This document shows positions 18,089 to 27,164 of a stretch of 64,000 nucleotides of DNA, piece by piece. The notes under the pieces were generated by a model. That model was not told the DNA's origin. It worked only from the letters and a program-made list of their open reading frames with translations, and ran no database searches. Made by a program: the position numbers and the translations under genes. The DNA is taken from contig CAMASI010000003.1 of the NCBI GenBank assembly GCA_945861065.1, positions 36,206-100,205 of the forward strand, in the 5' to 3' direction. The number at the start of each line of letters is the position of its first letter. Within the stretch, counting starts at the first letter, position 1. The stretch is from Klebsiella pneumoniae. Lineage in GTDB: Bacteria > Myxococcota_A > UBA796 > GCA-2862545.

Positions 18089-18776
18089 ACTTGGCGACCG
18101 CCCACAGGATCTTCGCGCCGGCACGAGCGGCGGACCGGATCTCTCCGCTGATCTTGCTCGAACCTTCGCGGCGTCGGCGGTAAGGAAGCGGAATCTCGAG
18201 GATCCTCAACTTGTGGCGCACGGCCTTGAGCTGCATCTCGACGTTCCAACCCCAGGTGCGATCCTGCATGGCTAGCGCCGCGTAGGCCGTCCACCGGATG
18301 GCCCGGAACGGACCAAGGTCTGTAAATCGATGTCCGCTGCGATGTCGCATCAACGTTGTTGCAAGGCGGTTTCCGAATCGTTGTGCCAGCGTCAGCGCAC
18401 CTGGCTCAGGCATGCGTTGGGACAGAACGAAATCGTAGTCGTCAGAGAGAATCGGATCGACCAGGCGGTGGAGTTGTCCGGGGTCGTCGGCACCGTCGGC
18501 ATCGATGATCACGAGCACTTCAGGAGGGTCCGTGGCGAGGTGTGAGGTTCCCGCCCATACGGCGGCGCCGTAGCCCCGGCGCGATTCCGAGACGACTTCG
18601 GCGCCGAGGTGGCGGGCGACGTCGGCGGTCCCGTCCGACGAGCCGTTGTCGGCGACGACGACCCGAACGCCCGCGGGCATTCGTTCGAATAACCAAGGGA
18701 GATTCCTCGCTTCATCCAGCGCCGGAATGACGACAGCGATGGAAGGGGCGGCTTGTGACACCTCGGTACGACGCAT
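18081..18776 (-). CDS. Family 2 glycosyltransferase
   Basis: A 231-residue GT-A fold glycosyltransferase resembling dolichyl-phosphate mannose synthase-like GT2 proteins. It has AVVIPALDEARNL at the N-terminus, DNGSSDGT, the metal-binding acidic motif DADGADDP near 95 and a basic C-terminal RRRREGSSKISG segment. No transmembrane helices follow, so it is probably a soluble or peripheral enzyme that adds a sugar from an NDP-sugar to a lipid carrier or glycan. It is the first gene of the unit with the kinase-regulator pair. Acceptor and donor cannot be read from sequence. Confidence 0.9.
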   Translation of the reverse strand: MRRTEVSQAAPSIAVVIPALDEARNLPWLFERMPAGVRVVVADNGSSDGTADVARHLGAEVVSESRRGYGAAVWAGTSHLATDPPEVLVIIDADGADDPGQLHRLVDPILSDDYDFVLSQRMPEPGALTLAQRFGNRLATTLMRHRSGHRFTDLGPFRAIRWTAYAALAMQDRTWGWNVEMQLKAVRHKLRILEIPLPYRRRREGSSKISGEIRSAARAGAKILWAVAKYG

Positions 18777-18812
18777 GCGCCGACTTCGGTATTAGATCCC
18801 AGACCGTTCGGT

Positions 18813-19307
18813 GTGTTCGTGGCGATTGTTTCCGTGCTTTTAGCGCGTCTTGTGCTGGCTGATCCCGGAATGGATCCGGTAGTCGCACACCTACCGTGTA
18901 CCGGTGCACCCGATCCGTTCACATGGTCGTGGGCGCCGAGTGTGATTCCAGCGGGTGGTGCGGGTGAGGTCACCCTGTGGTTGACGGTTCCAGAGGGCGG
19001 CGTGGTGTACACCGACAGTCTGCGGGTCTCGCCGGTGCGAACAGGTGGGTTGTCCGTGGGTTCGCCGGTCGTTCCCGCAGGAGAGGTGCGCCGAGACGAA
19101 CAGGGTGTCGTCGTGGATGGTCGGCACGTCGCCAGGGGCCTTGTCGGGGTCGTCGTCCCAGTTCGGGCGGGTGCTGACGTCGATGGGCTCGTCTCGATGA
19201 CTTTTGCGCTCCAGCACGAGGGTTGCCTGAACGGCAGATGTTGGCCGCGAAGCACTGGTTGGATCGACGTCTTTGTGGATGTGGTTCCGGTGTTTGATGA
19301 TCGGTGA
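18813..19307 (+). CDS. DsbD N-terminal-domain-like exported protein
   Basis: A 164-residue protein starting with GTG and a short signal (VFVAIVSVLLARLVLA). It resembles the periplasmic N-terminal domain of DsbD or the related DsbC/DsbD-interacting domain: an immunoglobulin-like beta fold, a VVYTDSL strand near the usual YLYRD position, and C..GRCWP near the C-terminus where DsbD has its redox cysteine pair. There is no membrane or thioredoxin domain, so it would be a stand-alone thiol-relay or adaptor protein. Its last 11 nt overlap the start of the Hsp33 gene, suggesting a shared redox role. Confidence 0.65.
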   Translation: MFVAIVSVLLARLVLADPGMDPVVAHLPCTGAPDPFTWSWAPSVIPAGGAGEVTLWLTVPEGGVVYTDSLRVSPVRTGGLSVGSPVVPAGEVRRDEQGVVVDGRHVARGLVGVVVPVRAGADVDGLVSMTFALQHEGCLNGRCWPRSTGWIDVFVDVVPVFDDR

Positions 19308-20148
19308 CAGTCGTGTCATTCGAGCGCTCGGTGCTGGCCGCGCTGTTCGAGTGATTGCGGTGGACGTCACCCAGATGGCAGAACAGACCCGGCTAGTTCA
19401 CGCGTTGGATCCGCCTGCGGCGTGGATGGCGGCGCAGCTGGTGGCGGCGACGGCGTTGTTGTCGGTGCACATCAAGGGTGAGGAGCGCTTGGCGCTACAA
19501 CTTCAGGCGTCGTCGCCTCGTTGCGCCTTCTACGGGGAGATCGGGGGAGACGGTACCTTTCGGGCTCGGTTCTCGCCGTCCGTCGTGCCGCCTCGCGCGG
19601 TGATGAGCGGCATTCTGGTGGCGATCAAGTCGGCGAATGGGCGTGAGGTGTACCGTGGGAGTTCTGCGGTAGAGGGCGAAACGGTGGAAGCCGCGTTGCA
19701 GCGGTACCTGGTCTCCAGTGTGCAGATCGGGGCGGCGATCCGGTTGGGTGCCGTGTGGGAGGACGACGGCTCGATCGGATTTGCAGGCGGGGTGCTGGTG
19801 GAAAGGCTGCCTGAAGAGCCCGGTTTGCCGTCAATCTCGGCGGACGAGTTTGCGGAGCGGGCGGCACGGTTGACGGCCGGAAACGTCGACGAATTGGTGT
19901 ACGGGGTGATCGGCGGGGAGTTGGGCGACGAACGCGTGGAGGTGCTCGAAGACAACACGATTGTCTGGCAGTGCCGGTGCAGCCGCGAGCGCGTTGAACA
20001 GACGCTGATCGCGCTGGGGGGCAACGAGATTCGATCGATTCTGGCAGAGCAGGGAAAGGCGGAGGTGAGCTGCCATTTCTGCAATCGAAACGAGGTGATT
20101 GAGGGGCCTCGATTGGAGGAGTTGCTGGCGGGGTTGGTGGAGGCGTGA
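19297..20148 (+). CDS. hslO: Hsp33 redox-regulated chaperone
   Basis: A 283-residue Hsp33. The C-terminal zinc/redox switch is intact: CRCSRERV near 229-236 and CHFC near 262-265 supply the CxC and CxxC cysteines. The N-terminal holdase domain shows the family's VHALDPPAAWMAAQLVAATALLS-type segment and GEIGGDG. In oxidative stress the cysteines form disulfides, zinc is lost and the protein binds unfolding clients in the cytoplasm. The ATG at 19297 is chosen because it aligns with the family start and overlaps the upstream stop by 11 nt. Length is normal for the family. Confidence 0.95.
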   Translation: MIGDSRVIRALGAGRAVRVIAVDVTQMAEQTRLVHALDPPAAWMAAQLVAATALLSVHIKGEERLALQLQASSPRCAFYGEIGGDGTFRARFSPSVVPPRAVMSGILVAIKSANGREVYRGSSAVEGETVEAALQRYLVSSVQIGAAIRLGAVWEDDGSIGFAGGVLVERLPEEPGLPSISADEFAERAARLTAGNVDELVYGVIGGELGDERVEVLEDNTIVWQCRCSRERVEQTLIALGGNEIRSILAEQGKAEVSCHFCNRNEVIEGPRLEELLAGLVEA

Positions 20149-20168
20149 CGGATTGTCGTCGCCTTCCC

Positions 20169-21965
20169 TCAGAACGCGCAGCGCACCCCAGCCGTTGGCA
20201 TCCGCTCACCTTTCGGCACTACCCTCCGCCCCTGCCGTCCTAACTCCGACACCCCGGTCCGATGGTCGCCCCCGCGGAGGACCCCGCCGTCTTCGACTGT
20301 CACCCACTCCCAGGCGTTGCCGGCCAGGTCGAAGATTCCGTCGACGGACGCCCCTGCCGTTGTCGCTCCCACTGCGTTCAGCTCCTCGCCGCAGCCCAAC
20401 GCCCACGCCCGATCACAGGTGGCACCTTCGTCGCCCCACGGCATGGGTCCGCTTCCTACCGCTCGAATCCACTCCGCTTCGGTGGGGAGCCGTCCGCCGG
20501 AAAACTGGCACAACGCCGCTGCGTCGGCCAACGACAGGCCGACGGCGGGAAGCTGCTCCGTTCCTCGTTGGTACACCGCTCCGTCGCACGTGCTGGCCGC
20601 CACACACCGGCGCCAGTCTTCGGTCGTCGCTTCGCGGGTCGCCAGTTGGAACGGGGCCACTGTGACCGGTCCGGCGCCGAGGTCTACGTCTCCCCCAGGC
20701 ACCGTCGCTATCGCCGCAGGGGGCCGCATCGACTGAACGAGCGGCAGCCACCGGTCGCGGCTGACCCAAGCGCCGGAGACCCCGGCAGCCACGACGAGCC
20801 CTGCCACCGTCAAGGCCGCTGCCGAAGCCGCGCTGCTGAGTCCAGAATCCACGACCGACCGCGGACGACCCATGTCGGTGACAGCGGTCACCTCCAGACG
20901 CATGAGGTCCACGGAGCGTGCCTTGTGCAATTCCGCTTCCACTGCGCCGCGCAGCTTTGCGATTTCGTCTGCCAACTCCGCCGCGTCTCGGTAGCGGTTC
21001 GGTGGCGACGGATGGCCCACGGGCGACAACCCACGCGCAAGCAGGGCCCACAACCCGGATTCCAAGCGCCCGGTCGGTTCGGCGGCGAGCCCAGCCAGCG
21101 CCGCCAAGCGCGACAAACCTTGTTTGAGTGCGTCGCGGTCCCCGGACACGAGCGCGGCGTGTCCGGTGAGGTCGATCAGGTCGCGGGCGGTCGTGCCCCG
21201 GCGCAACTGACCAAATTGTCTGTGCCAGGCCGCCCGATCCGCGGGGCTTGCTTCAATGGCCTGACGTGCTGCCCGCCACAGTTCTGACCCCGCTGCCGTG
21301 AGCAATTCCGTTGGATCGGCCTGATAGGCGGGCCGTTTGCCGGTGAGGGCGCCGTACAGGATGACGCACAGGGCGTACGTGTCCCAGGTCGGGTCCGGAA
21401 TGGTGTTGCCGGGCAGAATCTGGTCCAATGGCGCCCACATCGGGGTTCCGAACAAGGCCAACTCGACGGAGCGCAGACCGTCGATTCCCATGGCCCCGCC
21501 AAAGTCGCCGAGCCGCAGGTCGCCGTTGTCGTCGAGGAAGACGTTTTCGGGTTTGACATCGCGGTGTACGAGGGTGTTGTTGTCGCCGAGCGGGGTGCGG
21601 TGCACCTTTGCAAGGATGCGTGCCAGTGCTTCGTTTCGAACCAACACGTCCCGCAAGGTCCCGGCGTCGGGTCGTTTTGTCGCGCCTTCGAGCCATTGGC
21701 CGAGGTGGTGCGGGTAACGAGGCATGACCATCGCCGGCTTGCCTTCGACGGTGATGGCGTCGAGCACTTCTACGACGCCGCGCACCGACGCGCCGTTCAG
21801 CGCTCGAAGGGCCTCAATCTCGCGTTCCAAGGCGCTCGCGGCACCCTGCGACGTTCCAGCGACCTTGATGGCGACCTTTCGGCCATCGTCTCTCCGGGCG
21901 AACCACACGGTGCCCTGCGAGCCACGCGCCACCGGCTCGGGATCAAAGGTGTAGCTATGACTCAT
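20169..21965 (-). CDS. Ser/Thr protein kinase fused to an FGE/SUMF1-like domain
   Basis: A 598-residue protein. The N-terminal Hanks-type kinase (5-280) has VAIKV (Lys34), HRDVKPEN (Asp136) and DFG (154-156), so it is probably active; the glycine loop (ARGSQGTVW) is slightly degenerate. A hydrophobic helix follows at about 385-405. The C-terminal third matches the formylglycine-generating-enzyme/SUMF1 fold (GGRLPTEAEWIRAV, DLAGNAWEWV, C-terminal AGVRCAF) and lies on the other side of the membrane. In such fusions the SUMF1-like domain usually acts as a ligand-binding sensor (inference). Its ATG overlaps the glgA stop (ATGA), so the kinase is produced with glycogen synthase. Confidence 0.93.
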   Translation of the reverse strand: MSHSYTFDPEPVARGSQGTVWFARRDDGRKVAIKVAGTSQGAASALEREIEALRALNGASVRGVVEVLDAITVEGKPAMVMPRYPHHLGQWLEGATKRPDAGTLRDVLVRNEALARILAKVHRTPLGDNNTLVHRDVKPENVFLDDNGDLRLGDFGGAMGIDGLRSVELALFGTPMWAPLDQILPGNTIPDPTWDTYALCVILYGALTGKRPAYQADPTELLTAAGSELWRAARQAIEASPADRAAWHRQFGQLRRGTTARDLIDLTGHAALVSGDRDALKQGLSRLAALAGLAAEPTGRLESGLWALLARGLSPVGHPSPPNRYRDAAELADEIAKLRGAVEAELHKARSVDLMRLEVTAVTDMGRPRSVVDSGLSSAASAAALTVAGLVVAAGVSGAWVSRDRWLPLVQSMRPPAAIATVPGGDVDLGAGPVTVAPFQLATREATTEDWRRCVAASTCDGAVYQRGTEQLPAVGLSLADAAALCQFSGGRLPTEAEWIRAVGSGPMPWGDEGATCDRAWALGCGEELNAVGATTAGASVDGIFDLAGNAWEWVTVEDGGVLRGGDHRTGVSELGRQGRRVVPKGERMPTAGVRCAF

Positions 21966-23440
21966 CCGCGTTGCGCAGCGGCCTGCCCATAGATCGTTTC
22001 CCAGGCAGGAATTCGCGACGTCCAACTCCAGTCGGTGGACATGCCACGACGTTGTACGACCGCGTGTGCGTCTGCGTCGGCGAGAAGTTGAAGGCCACGC
22101 CACAACGCAGTTCGCAAGGCGTGGCCAGTCGGGGCGACGAAGGACACGCCGGTGGCGTTGGGCTGGTCGAGGTCGGTGACCGTGTCGGCAAGACCCCCCG
22201 TCGCACGAACGACCGGAATCGCGCCGTAGCGCATCGCGTACATCTGGCTGAGCCCGCATGGCTCGAACAGGCTCGGCATCACAAACAAGTCGGAACCACC
22301 GTAGATCCGCCTGGACACGGCGTCGTTGAACCCAATCCACGCCCGAACCTGACGGGGGAAGCGACGCTCGAGTTCGCGCAGCCGCTGTTCCCATGAGGCG
22401 TGCGCGGCGGCGGCAGAACCCAGTACGACGACTTGGGCGCCTTCAGCCGCCAACCAAGGGATGGCGTCTAGCAGCAGTTCCACGCCCTTTTGGGGGTCCA
22501 GCCGTCCTACGGTTCCGACCAGAGGAACGGTCGCGTCCACGGGCAGGCCGAGTTCGGTTTGGAGTGCTGCTTTACACAAGGCGCGGCCGTCGAGGTCATC
22601 CACGTCAAAAGGCGCTTCGAGGGCCTTGTCGGTGCGGGGATTGTAGGACTGGCCGTCAATGCCGTTGAGCACACCGACATAGGCGCCCTGACGTCCCGCC
22701 AGAAGCGGATCGAGGCCGAAACCGCCGTCTGCCGTCAGCGTCTCCTGCGCGAATTGTGGCGACACGGTGGTGACACGATCGGCGTACAGGATGCCGCCTT
22801 TGAGCAGGCCGAGGTCGCCGTGGAATTCCAAACCTCCCGGCATGAACCACCGAGGCGGCAACTCCAACTCGAGGAAGGACGAAGCGGGCAAACGACCCTG
22901 GTGCGCGGGGTTGTGAAGCGTGAGCACGGTCGCCGCTTTCTTGAACAGGCCGAGCGGTCGGTAGCTCGCTTCTAGAAGCACCGGCAGCAGCGCCGTATGC
23001 CAGTCGTGGACGTGGAAAATGGGGCTGTCCCCGAGCGGTTTTCCGTCGGCGATGGGCAGGGAGCGGGCCGCCTGCAAGGCTGCGTGGCAGAGCAACGTGA
23101 ATCGGAGGTGGTTGTCACCGAAGGACCCGAAGCGGTCCCCGTACAGGCCGTCGCGGTCGTAGACGGGGCTGTCTACGAGCCAGTGGGTGACGCCGTCCTG
23201 CACCGTCTGAAGGAGTCGCGCCCGGTGCTCGTGTCCTCCGAGCGGGACGGAGATCTCAAACCCGGTGTCGCGGAGGTCGAATTGGGCCGGGTCGATCGTC
23301 CGGTAGCGTGGAGACACGGTGACCACACGATGGCCGGCCAACGCGAGCGCCGCTGCTAAGGCGCCGCATACGTCGCCGAGTCCGCCGCTTTTCGAGAACG
23401 GGACGACTTCGGCGGCAACGATGGCGATGTCGAATGGCAC
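21962..23440 (-). CDS. glgA: Glycogen synthase (GT5)
   Basis: A 492-residue ADP-glucose-type glycogen/starch synthase. It starts with IAIVAAEVVPFSKSGGLGDV (the KTGGLADV motif with conservative changes, Lys kept), followed by VLTLHNPAHQG, GILYADRVTTVS, VGTVGRLDPQKG and the C-terminal SLFEPCGLSQMYAMRYG sugar-nucleotide site. It elongates alpha-1,4-glucan in the cytoplasm. The GTG at 23440 matches the family N-terminus; a TTG at 23512 would overlap the MreB-like gene by 38 nt. It lies between the MreB-like and kinase genes in a three-gene unit. Confidence 0.95.
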   Translation of the reverse strand: MPFDIAIVAAEVVPFSKSGGLGDVCGALAAALALAGHRVVTVSPRYRTIDPAQFDLRDTGFEISVPLGGHEHRARLLQTVQDGVTHWLVDSPVYDRDGLYGDRFGSFGDNHLRFTLLCHAALQAARSLPIADGKPLGDSPIFHVHDWHTALLPVLLEASYRPLGLFKKAATVLTLHNPAHQGRLPASSFLELELPPRWFMPGGLEFHGDLGLLKGGILYADRVTTVSPQFAQETLTADGGFGLDPLLAGRQGAYVGVLNGIDGQSYNPRTDKALEAPFDVDDLDGRALCKAALQTELGLPVDATVPLVGTVGRLDPQKGVELLLDAIPWLAAEGAQVVVLGSAAAAHASWEQRLRELERRFPRQVRAWIGFNDAVSRRIYGGSDLFVMPSLFEPCGLSQMYAMRYGAIPVVRATGGLADTVTDLDQPNATGVSFVAPTGHALRTALWRGLQLLADADAHAVVQRRGMSTDWSWTSRIPAWETIYGQAAAQRG

Positions 23441-23474
23441 AGCGCGGGCCGTATCCCTTCTGGCTTGCGTCGTG

Positions 23475-24500
23475 TCAGGCAGCCATGGCCTTACGAACCG
23501 TCGTGTCGTCAAGAATCAGGCCGAGCCCGCGAAGCACGGCGCGTTCCGGGTCATCGGCCTCCACCATCGGAAGTCCGGTCCGGTCGCGAAGGGCGGACGA
23601 CAGGCCTCTCAGGCGGGCCCCCCCTCCGACCAGCACCGCTCCCTTCTCGGTGACGTCAGCCGCGAGTTCCCGGGGCGCCGCATCCAGAACCGCGCGCACG
23701 CCTGCGGCGATCAGGTCGATGAGCGGCATCAACAAGGGCGTCAGCGCCCGGCTCGACAGGATCACCCGCGACGGGAGGCCCGTGCGGAGGCAACGCCCCG
23801 AAGCGCTTCCGAGGCGTTCCTCTGAGGAATCTTGGAGGGACACGGTGCTGAGTTTGGCCGACTCGGCGGTCCGGGGGCCAATGAGCAGGGCGTGGGTTCG
23901 TTTGACGTGACGGGCCACGACCTCGTCCACCGCGTCTCCGCCTGCAGGCACCGAGGCGGCGCTGACGACCCGATCCATCGCGACCAACGCGATGTCCACG
24001 CTGCCCGCGCCGACGTCGATTACGAGGTTTCCGGCGGGTTCGTGGACCGGTAAACCAGCGCCGAGTGCTGCCGCAAGGGGCTTGGCTACGAGCTGCACGT
24101 GGCGGGCGCCAGCGCTTGAACAGCAGTCGCGGAGCGCGCGCAATTCGCCCGGCCCGGCGTTGTGCGGCACTGCGACGACCACCGACGGCCGGACGAGTGA
24201 GTTGCGGCCGTGCACTTCGCGTAGCACACACAGCAGCAGGGCCTCTGCGGCGTCGTGGTCCGCGACACGTCCTGCAAGGAAGGGCCGAACCACCTCGATG
24301 CTCGGCGGCGCACGACCGAGGAACTTGCGGGCGGCCTCGCCGTAAGAGACGAGCTGACGTCGGCCTTCGGAGGCCGTTCGAACCGTCACCACCGAGGGAA
24401 TCTCGTACGCCGCGCCGGCCTTCGGGTGAATCCGAAGCACGGAGGACCCAGGATCCAACGCGAGATCTTGCGACAACAAGCCGATGAGTGGACCAAACAT
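23475..24500 (-). CDS. Divergent MreB-like actin homologue
   Basis: A 341-residue actin-fold ATPase aligned with MreB from the start (MFGPLIGLLSQDLALD) through the phosphate-2 region (VIDVGAGSVDIALV), the GGDAVDEVVARHVKR stretch, LLIGPRTAESAK and the C-terminal VLVGGGARLRGL adenosine motif. Changes from canonical MreB include LALDPGSS for LAIDLGTAN in phosphate loop 1, a shorter middle and a C-terminal extension. MreB polymers guide cell-wall synthesis at the membrane. The divergence and lack of mreC/mreD nearby suggest a paralogue with a specialised role. The ATG at 24500 is chosen by family alignment; its ribosome-binding site is weak. Confidence 0.82.
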   Translation of the reverse strand: MFGPLIGLLSQDLALDPGSSVLRIHPKAGAAYEIPSVVTVRTASEGRRQLVSYGEAARKFLGRAPPSIEVVRPFLAGRVADHDAAEALLLCVLREVHGRNSLVRPSVVVAVPHNAGPGELRALRDCCSSAGARHVQLVAKPLAAALGAGLPVHEPAGNLVIDVGAGSVDIALVAMDRVVSAASVPAGGDAVDEVVARHVKRTHALLIGPRTAESAKLSTVSLQDSSEERLGSASGRCLRTGLPSRVILSSRALTPLLMPLIDLIAAGVRAVLDAAPRELAADVTEKGAVLVGGGARLRGLSSALRDRTGLPMVEADDPERAVLRGLGLILDDTTVRKAMAA

Positions 24501-24615
24501 GGAACGACCGGGGAGGTCTGCCCGACCGGGGTGGTCAAGCGGGAGGTGTCGGAGCATACTGCGCGCCGATCGGCACAACAAGGCCTTTTGGTCCCATGCG
24601 TGTGATTGCGAGGGG

Positions 24616-25257
<642 letters not shown>

Positions 25258-25280
25258 CGATATGCCATTGTAGGGGGGGT

Positions 25281-25724
25281 GTGATCGCTACCGCTCAAGA
25301 TCACCGAACCCGCGTTACCGTTGACTCCGTGTTGGACTGGAATGGTTCTATTGGCGTTGAAGAATGTGAGTCAGGCGGCGGAGGGGTCGCCGTTGTAGGC
25401 GAGCCGGGGCCGGCCCTTCCGCTGCGATCCAGCTTGAGCCCGATGGGTCGCGCGTCGCGGGAGCCGGAGGTCGTTTGCGGGGGCGTCACGACCGGCGAGG
25501 GATCGGCCGGGCAGGTGCCGACCAGCGGGAGCAGCTACTGGATCGTCCTTGCGGGCACCGACGCCGACGCTGACTGGACGCTGGCGCTCCAGGGCGATGT
25601 CGATGCCGACGCATGGACTGGCGAGGCGAACTCTTCGTACTCGGCCGAAGCTGATGTCGATGGTGAGCCCCTGCCGGACCACTGCGGGGGGAGCGGGGAG
25701 TTCGAGATGACCCGTGAACAGTAG
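25281..25724 (+). CDS. Hypothetical short protein or gene remnant
   Basis: A frame of 147 residues opening with GTG after a run of G. The first 70 residues look non-native, but residues about 75-147 (SYWIVLAGTDADADW to CGGSGEFEMTREQ) have the alternating beta pattern and closing CGGSG..EMTR typical of secreted protein domains. It may be the 3' remnant of a secreted protein disrupted when the toxin-antitoxin cluster was assembled. No signal peptide is seen. Confidence 0.35.
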   Translation: MIATAQDHRTRVTVDSVLDWNGSIGVEECESGGGGVAVVGEPGPALPLRSSLSPMGRASREPEVVCGGVTTGEGSAGQVPTSGSSYWIVLAGTDADADWTLALQGDVDADAWTGEANSSYSAEADVDGEPLPDHCGGSGEFEMTREQ

Positions 25725-25779
25725 TCGAGCGCCGGCCTCCGCGCTCGCCGTCGCCCGTTCGCGGGGCTAGACTCCCTCC

Positions 25780-26007
25780 ATGTCCCTCCCCTTCCACGTC
25801 GTCACCACCGAAGCCATGGCGCTCGATCCGGCGGACCGGCTCCGCTTGGCGTCGGAACTGATCGACAGCGTCGAGGGGCCCGTCGACCACGAGTGGGACG
25901 AAGCCTGGCTGGCGGAGATCCGATCCCGCCGCGAGCGCGGCACTGCCGACGCCGTGCCTTGGTCGGAAGCGCGCGCGCGTGTCCTCCGGCGCCTCTCAGC
26001 GTCGTGA
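25780..26007 (+). CDS. Addiction-module antitoxin (RelB-like component)
   Basis: A 75-residue protein of the putative addiction module component family. The N-terminal MALDPADRLRLASELIDSV helix and the C-terminal basic tail are the family pattern. It is paired with a RelE/ParE toxin by a GTGA overlap. ATG at 25780 follows CCCTCC without a strong ribosome-binding site. It should neutralise the toxin by wrapping its active face. Confidence 0.88.
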   Translation: MSLPFHVVTTEAMALDPADRLRLASELIDSVEGPVDHEWDEAWLAEIRSRRERGTADAVPWSEARARVLRRLSAS

Positions 26008-26345
26008 ATCTCCGCGTCCACGTCCACGTCGAGGCGCTCGACGAACTGGACGAAGCAGCCGCATGGTACGAAGCGCGGCGGCCGGGGCTGGGCTTCGAGT
26101 TCGCCGCCGAAATCGAACGGGTGATCGCCTCCATCGCGGAACGACCGCTCTCGTTCCTGGAGTGGTTGCCGGAGGATCCGGTTCGTCGAGCGCTGGCCCG
26201 ACGATTCCCGTATGCGGTCTTCTTCGACGTGGAGCCCGAACGAGCAGTCATCATGGCTATTGCTCATACAAGCAGGCGTCCTGGTTACTGGGGCACTCGC
26301 ACGACGCTGGCTGCCGGAACTCTGAAAATCGAGGAAGCTCCATAG
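26004..26345 (+). CDS. RelE/ParE-family toxin
   Basis: A 113-residue toxin of the RelE/ParE fold: VEALDELDEAAAWYEARRPGLGFEF, a helical hairpin, RRALARRFPYAVFFDV and a C-terminal TSRRPGYW core strand. The conserved basic residues and Tyr-rich strand fit ParE/RelE proteins that act on gyrase or ribosome-bound mRNA. It starts with GTG overlapping the antitoxin stop, so synthesis is coupled. Confidence 0.9.
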   Translation: MNLRVHVHVEALDELDEAAAWYEARRPGLGFEFAAEIERVIASIAERPLSFLEWLPEDPVRRALARRFPYAVFFDVEPERAVIMAIAHTSRRPGYWGTRTTLAAGTLKIEEAP

Positions 26346-26486
26346 AAACACACGATTTCTACGGAGCTTCACGATCTGGTCGGGATGGGCGAACGCATTT
26401 AGAACTGCCGCGCTCGATCCCGAAGATTGCGTGACCGAGCAAGTGATGACGTTTGAGGACGTGAGTCACCCGATCCCGCCGCGTGC

Positions 26487-26526
26487 TTGACGCCGACCCA
26501 CCACGGGTGTATGGATTCTCCATACA
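26487..26526 (+). promoter_or_regulatory. Promoter overlapped by a perfect palindrome
   Basis: TTGACG (26487-26492) is followed after 17 bp by TATGGA (26510-26515). Over the -10 box lies the perfect inverted repeat TGTATGGA-TTC-TCCATACA (26508-26526). The antitoxin ATG is at 26536 with AGGGG five bases upstream. This is a classic autorepression site for a ribbon-helix-helix antitoxin. Confidence 0.7.
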
Positions 26527-26535
26527 GGGGTCGCC

Positions 26536-26754
26536 ATGCGCCAGACAGTTGCCATCAGCCTGCCTGCCGACCTCACGACTCGCCTCGATGAGGTTGCCGC
26601 CGAAGAGGGCACGTCGCGAAGTGAAGTCGTCCGCGATGCTCTTCGGCGCTTCCTTGCTCAACGCCAGCTCCAACACGTCCGCGCGGCGATCATCCCATTC
26701 GCCGAAGCGGCGGGCGTGCTGATGGACGAGGACGTCTTCCGCGAAATCTCGTGA
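26536..26754 (+). CDS. Ribbon-helix-helix antitoxin
   Basis: A 72-residue RHH (CopG/ParD-like) protein: TVAISLPADLTTRLDEVA forms the DNA-contacting strand and first helix, and TSRSEVVRDALRRFL forms the second helix. The C-terminal third should contact the PIN toxin encoded next (GTGA overlap). It probably binds the palindrome at 26508-26526 as a dimer. Confidence 0.92.
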   Translation: MRQTVAISLPADLTTRLDEVAAEEGTSRSEVVRDALRRFLAQRQLQHVRAAIIPFAEAAGVLMDEDVFREIS

Positions 26755-27164
26755 GGGTCGTGCTGGACACCAACGTGATCGTGGCCGCCCTCGCCACTCG
26801 GGGGGCGTGTGCAGAGCTGTTCGCCCGCGTGCTGGCCGCCCACGAGTACGCGGTGGACGCGAATCTCCTCGCCGAGGTTGAACGCGTCCTCCGCTCCAAA
26901 TTCAAGCTGCCCGAAGACAGGGTCGCAATGGCGAGGGACCTCCTGGTGGCGACGGGCGTGATGGCAGACCCGCCGCCCCTCGCGGTTCCGGTCTGCCGAG
27001 ACCCGGACGACGACCGTATCCTTGCCCTCGCGGTTGCGTTCGAGGCCGAGGTGCTCGTCACCGGCGACGAGGACTTACTCGTCCTGCACCCGTGGTCGGG
27101 AACAGCCATCGTTCGACCCAGGGACTTCTGGACATTGGACCGCGCCGCGGCCTTGAAAGGGTGA
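26751..27164 (+). CDS. PIN-domain toxin (COG1569 type)
   Basis: A 137-residue PIN ribonuclease: VVLDTNVIVAAL (Asp), ANLLAEVERVL (Glu), CRDPDDDRILALA (Asp cluster) and VTGDEDLL (fourth Asp). All four acidic positions of the active site are present. GTG start overlaps the RHH antitoxin stop. It is a different PIN subgroup from the Phd-linked one 1.8 kb upstream. Confidence 0.92.
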   Translation: MRVVLDTNVIVAALATRGACAELFARVLAAHEYAVDANLLAEVERVLRSKFKLPEDRVAMARDLLVATGVMADPPPLAVPVCRDPDDDRILALAVAFEAEVLVTGDEDLLVLHPWSGTAIVRPRDFWTLDRAAALKG

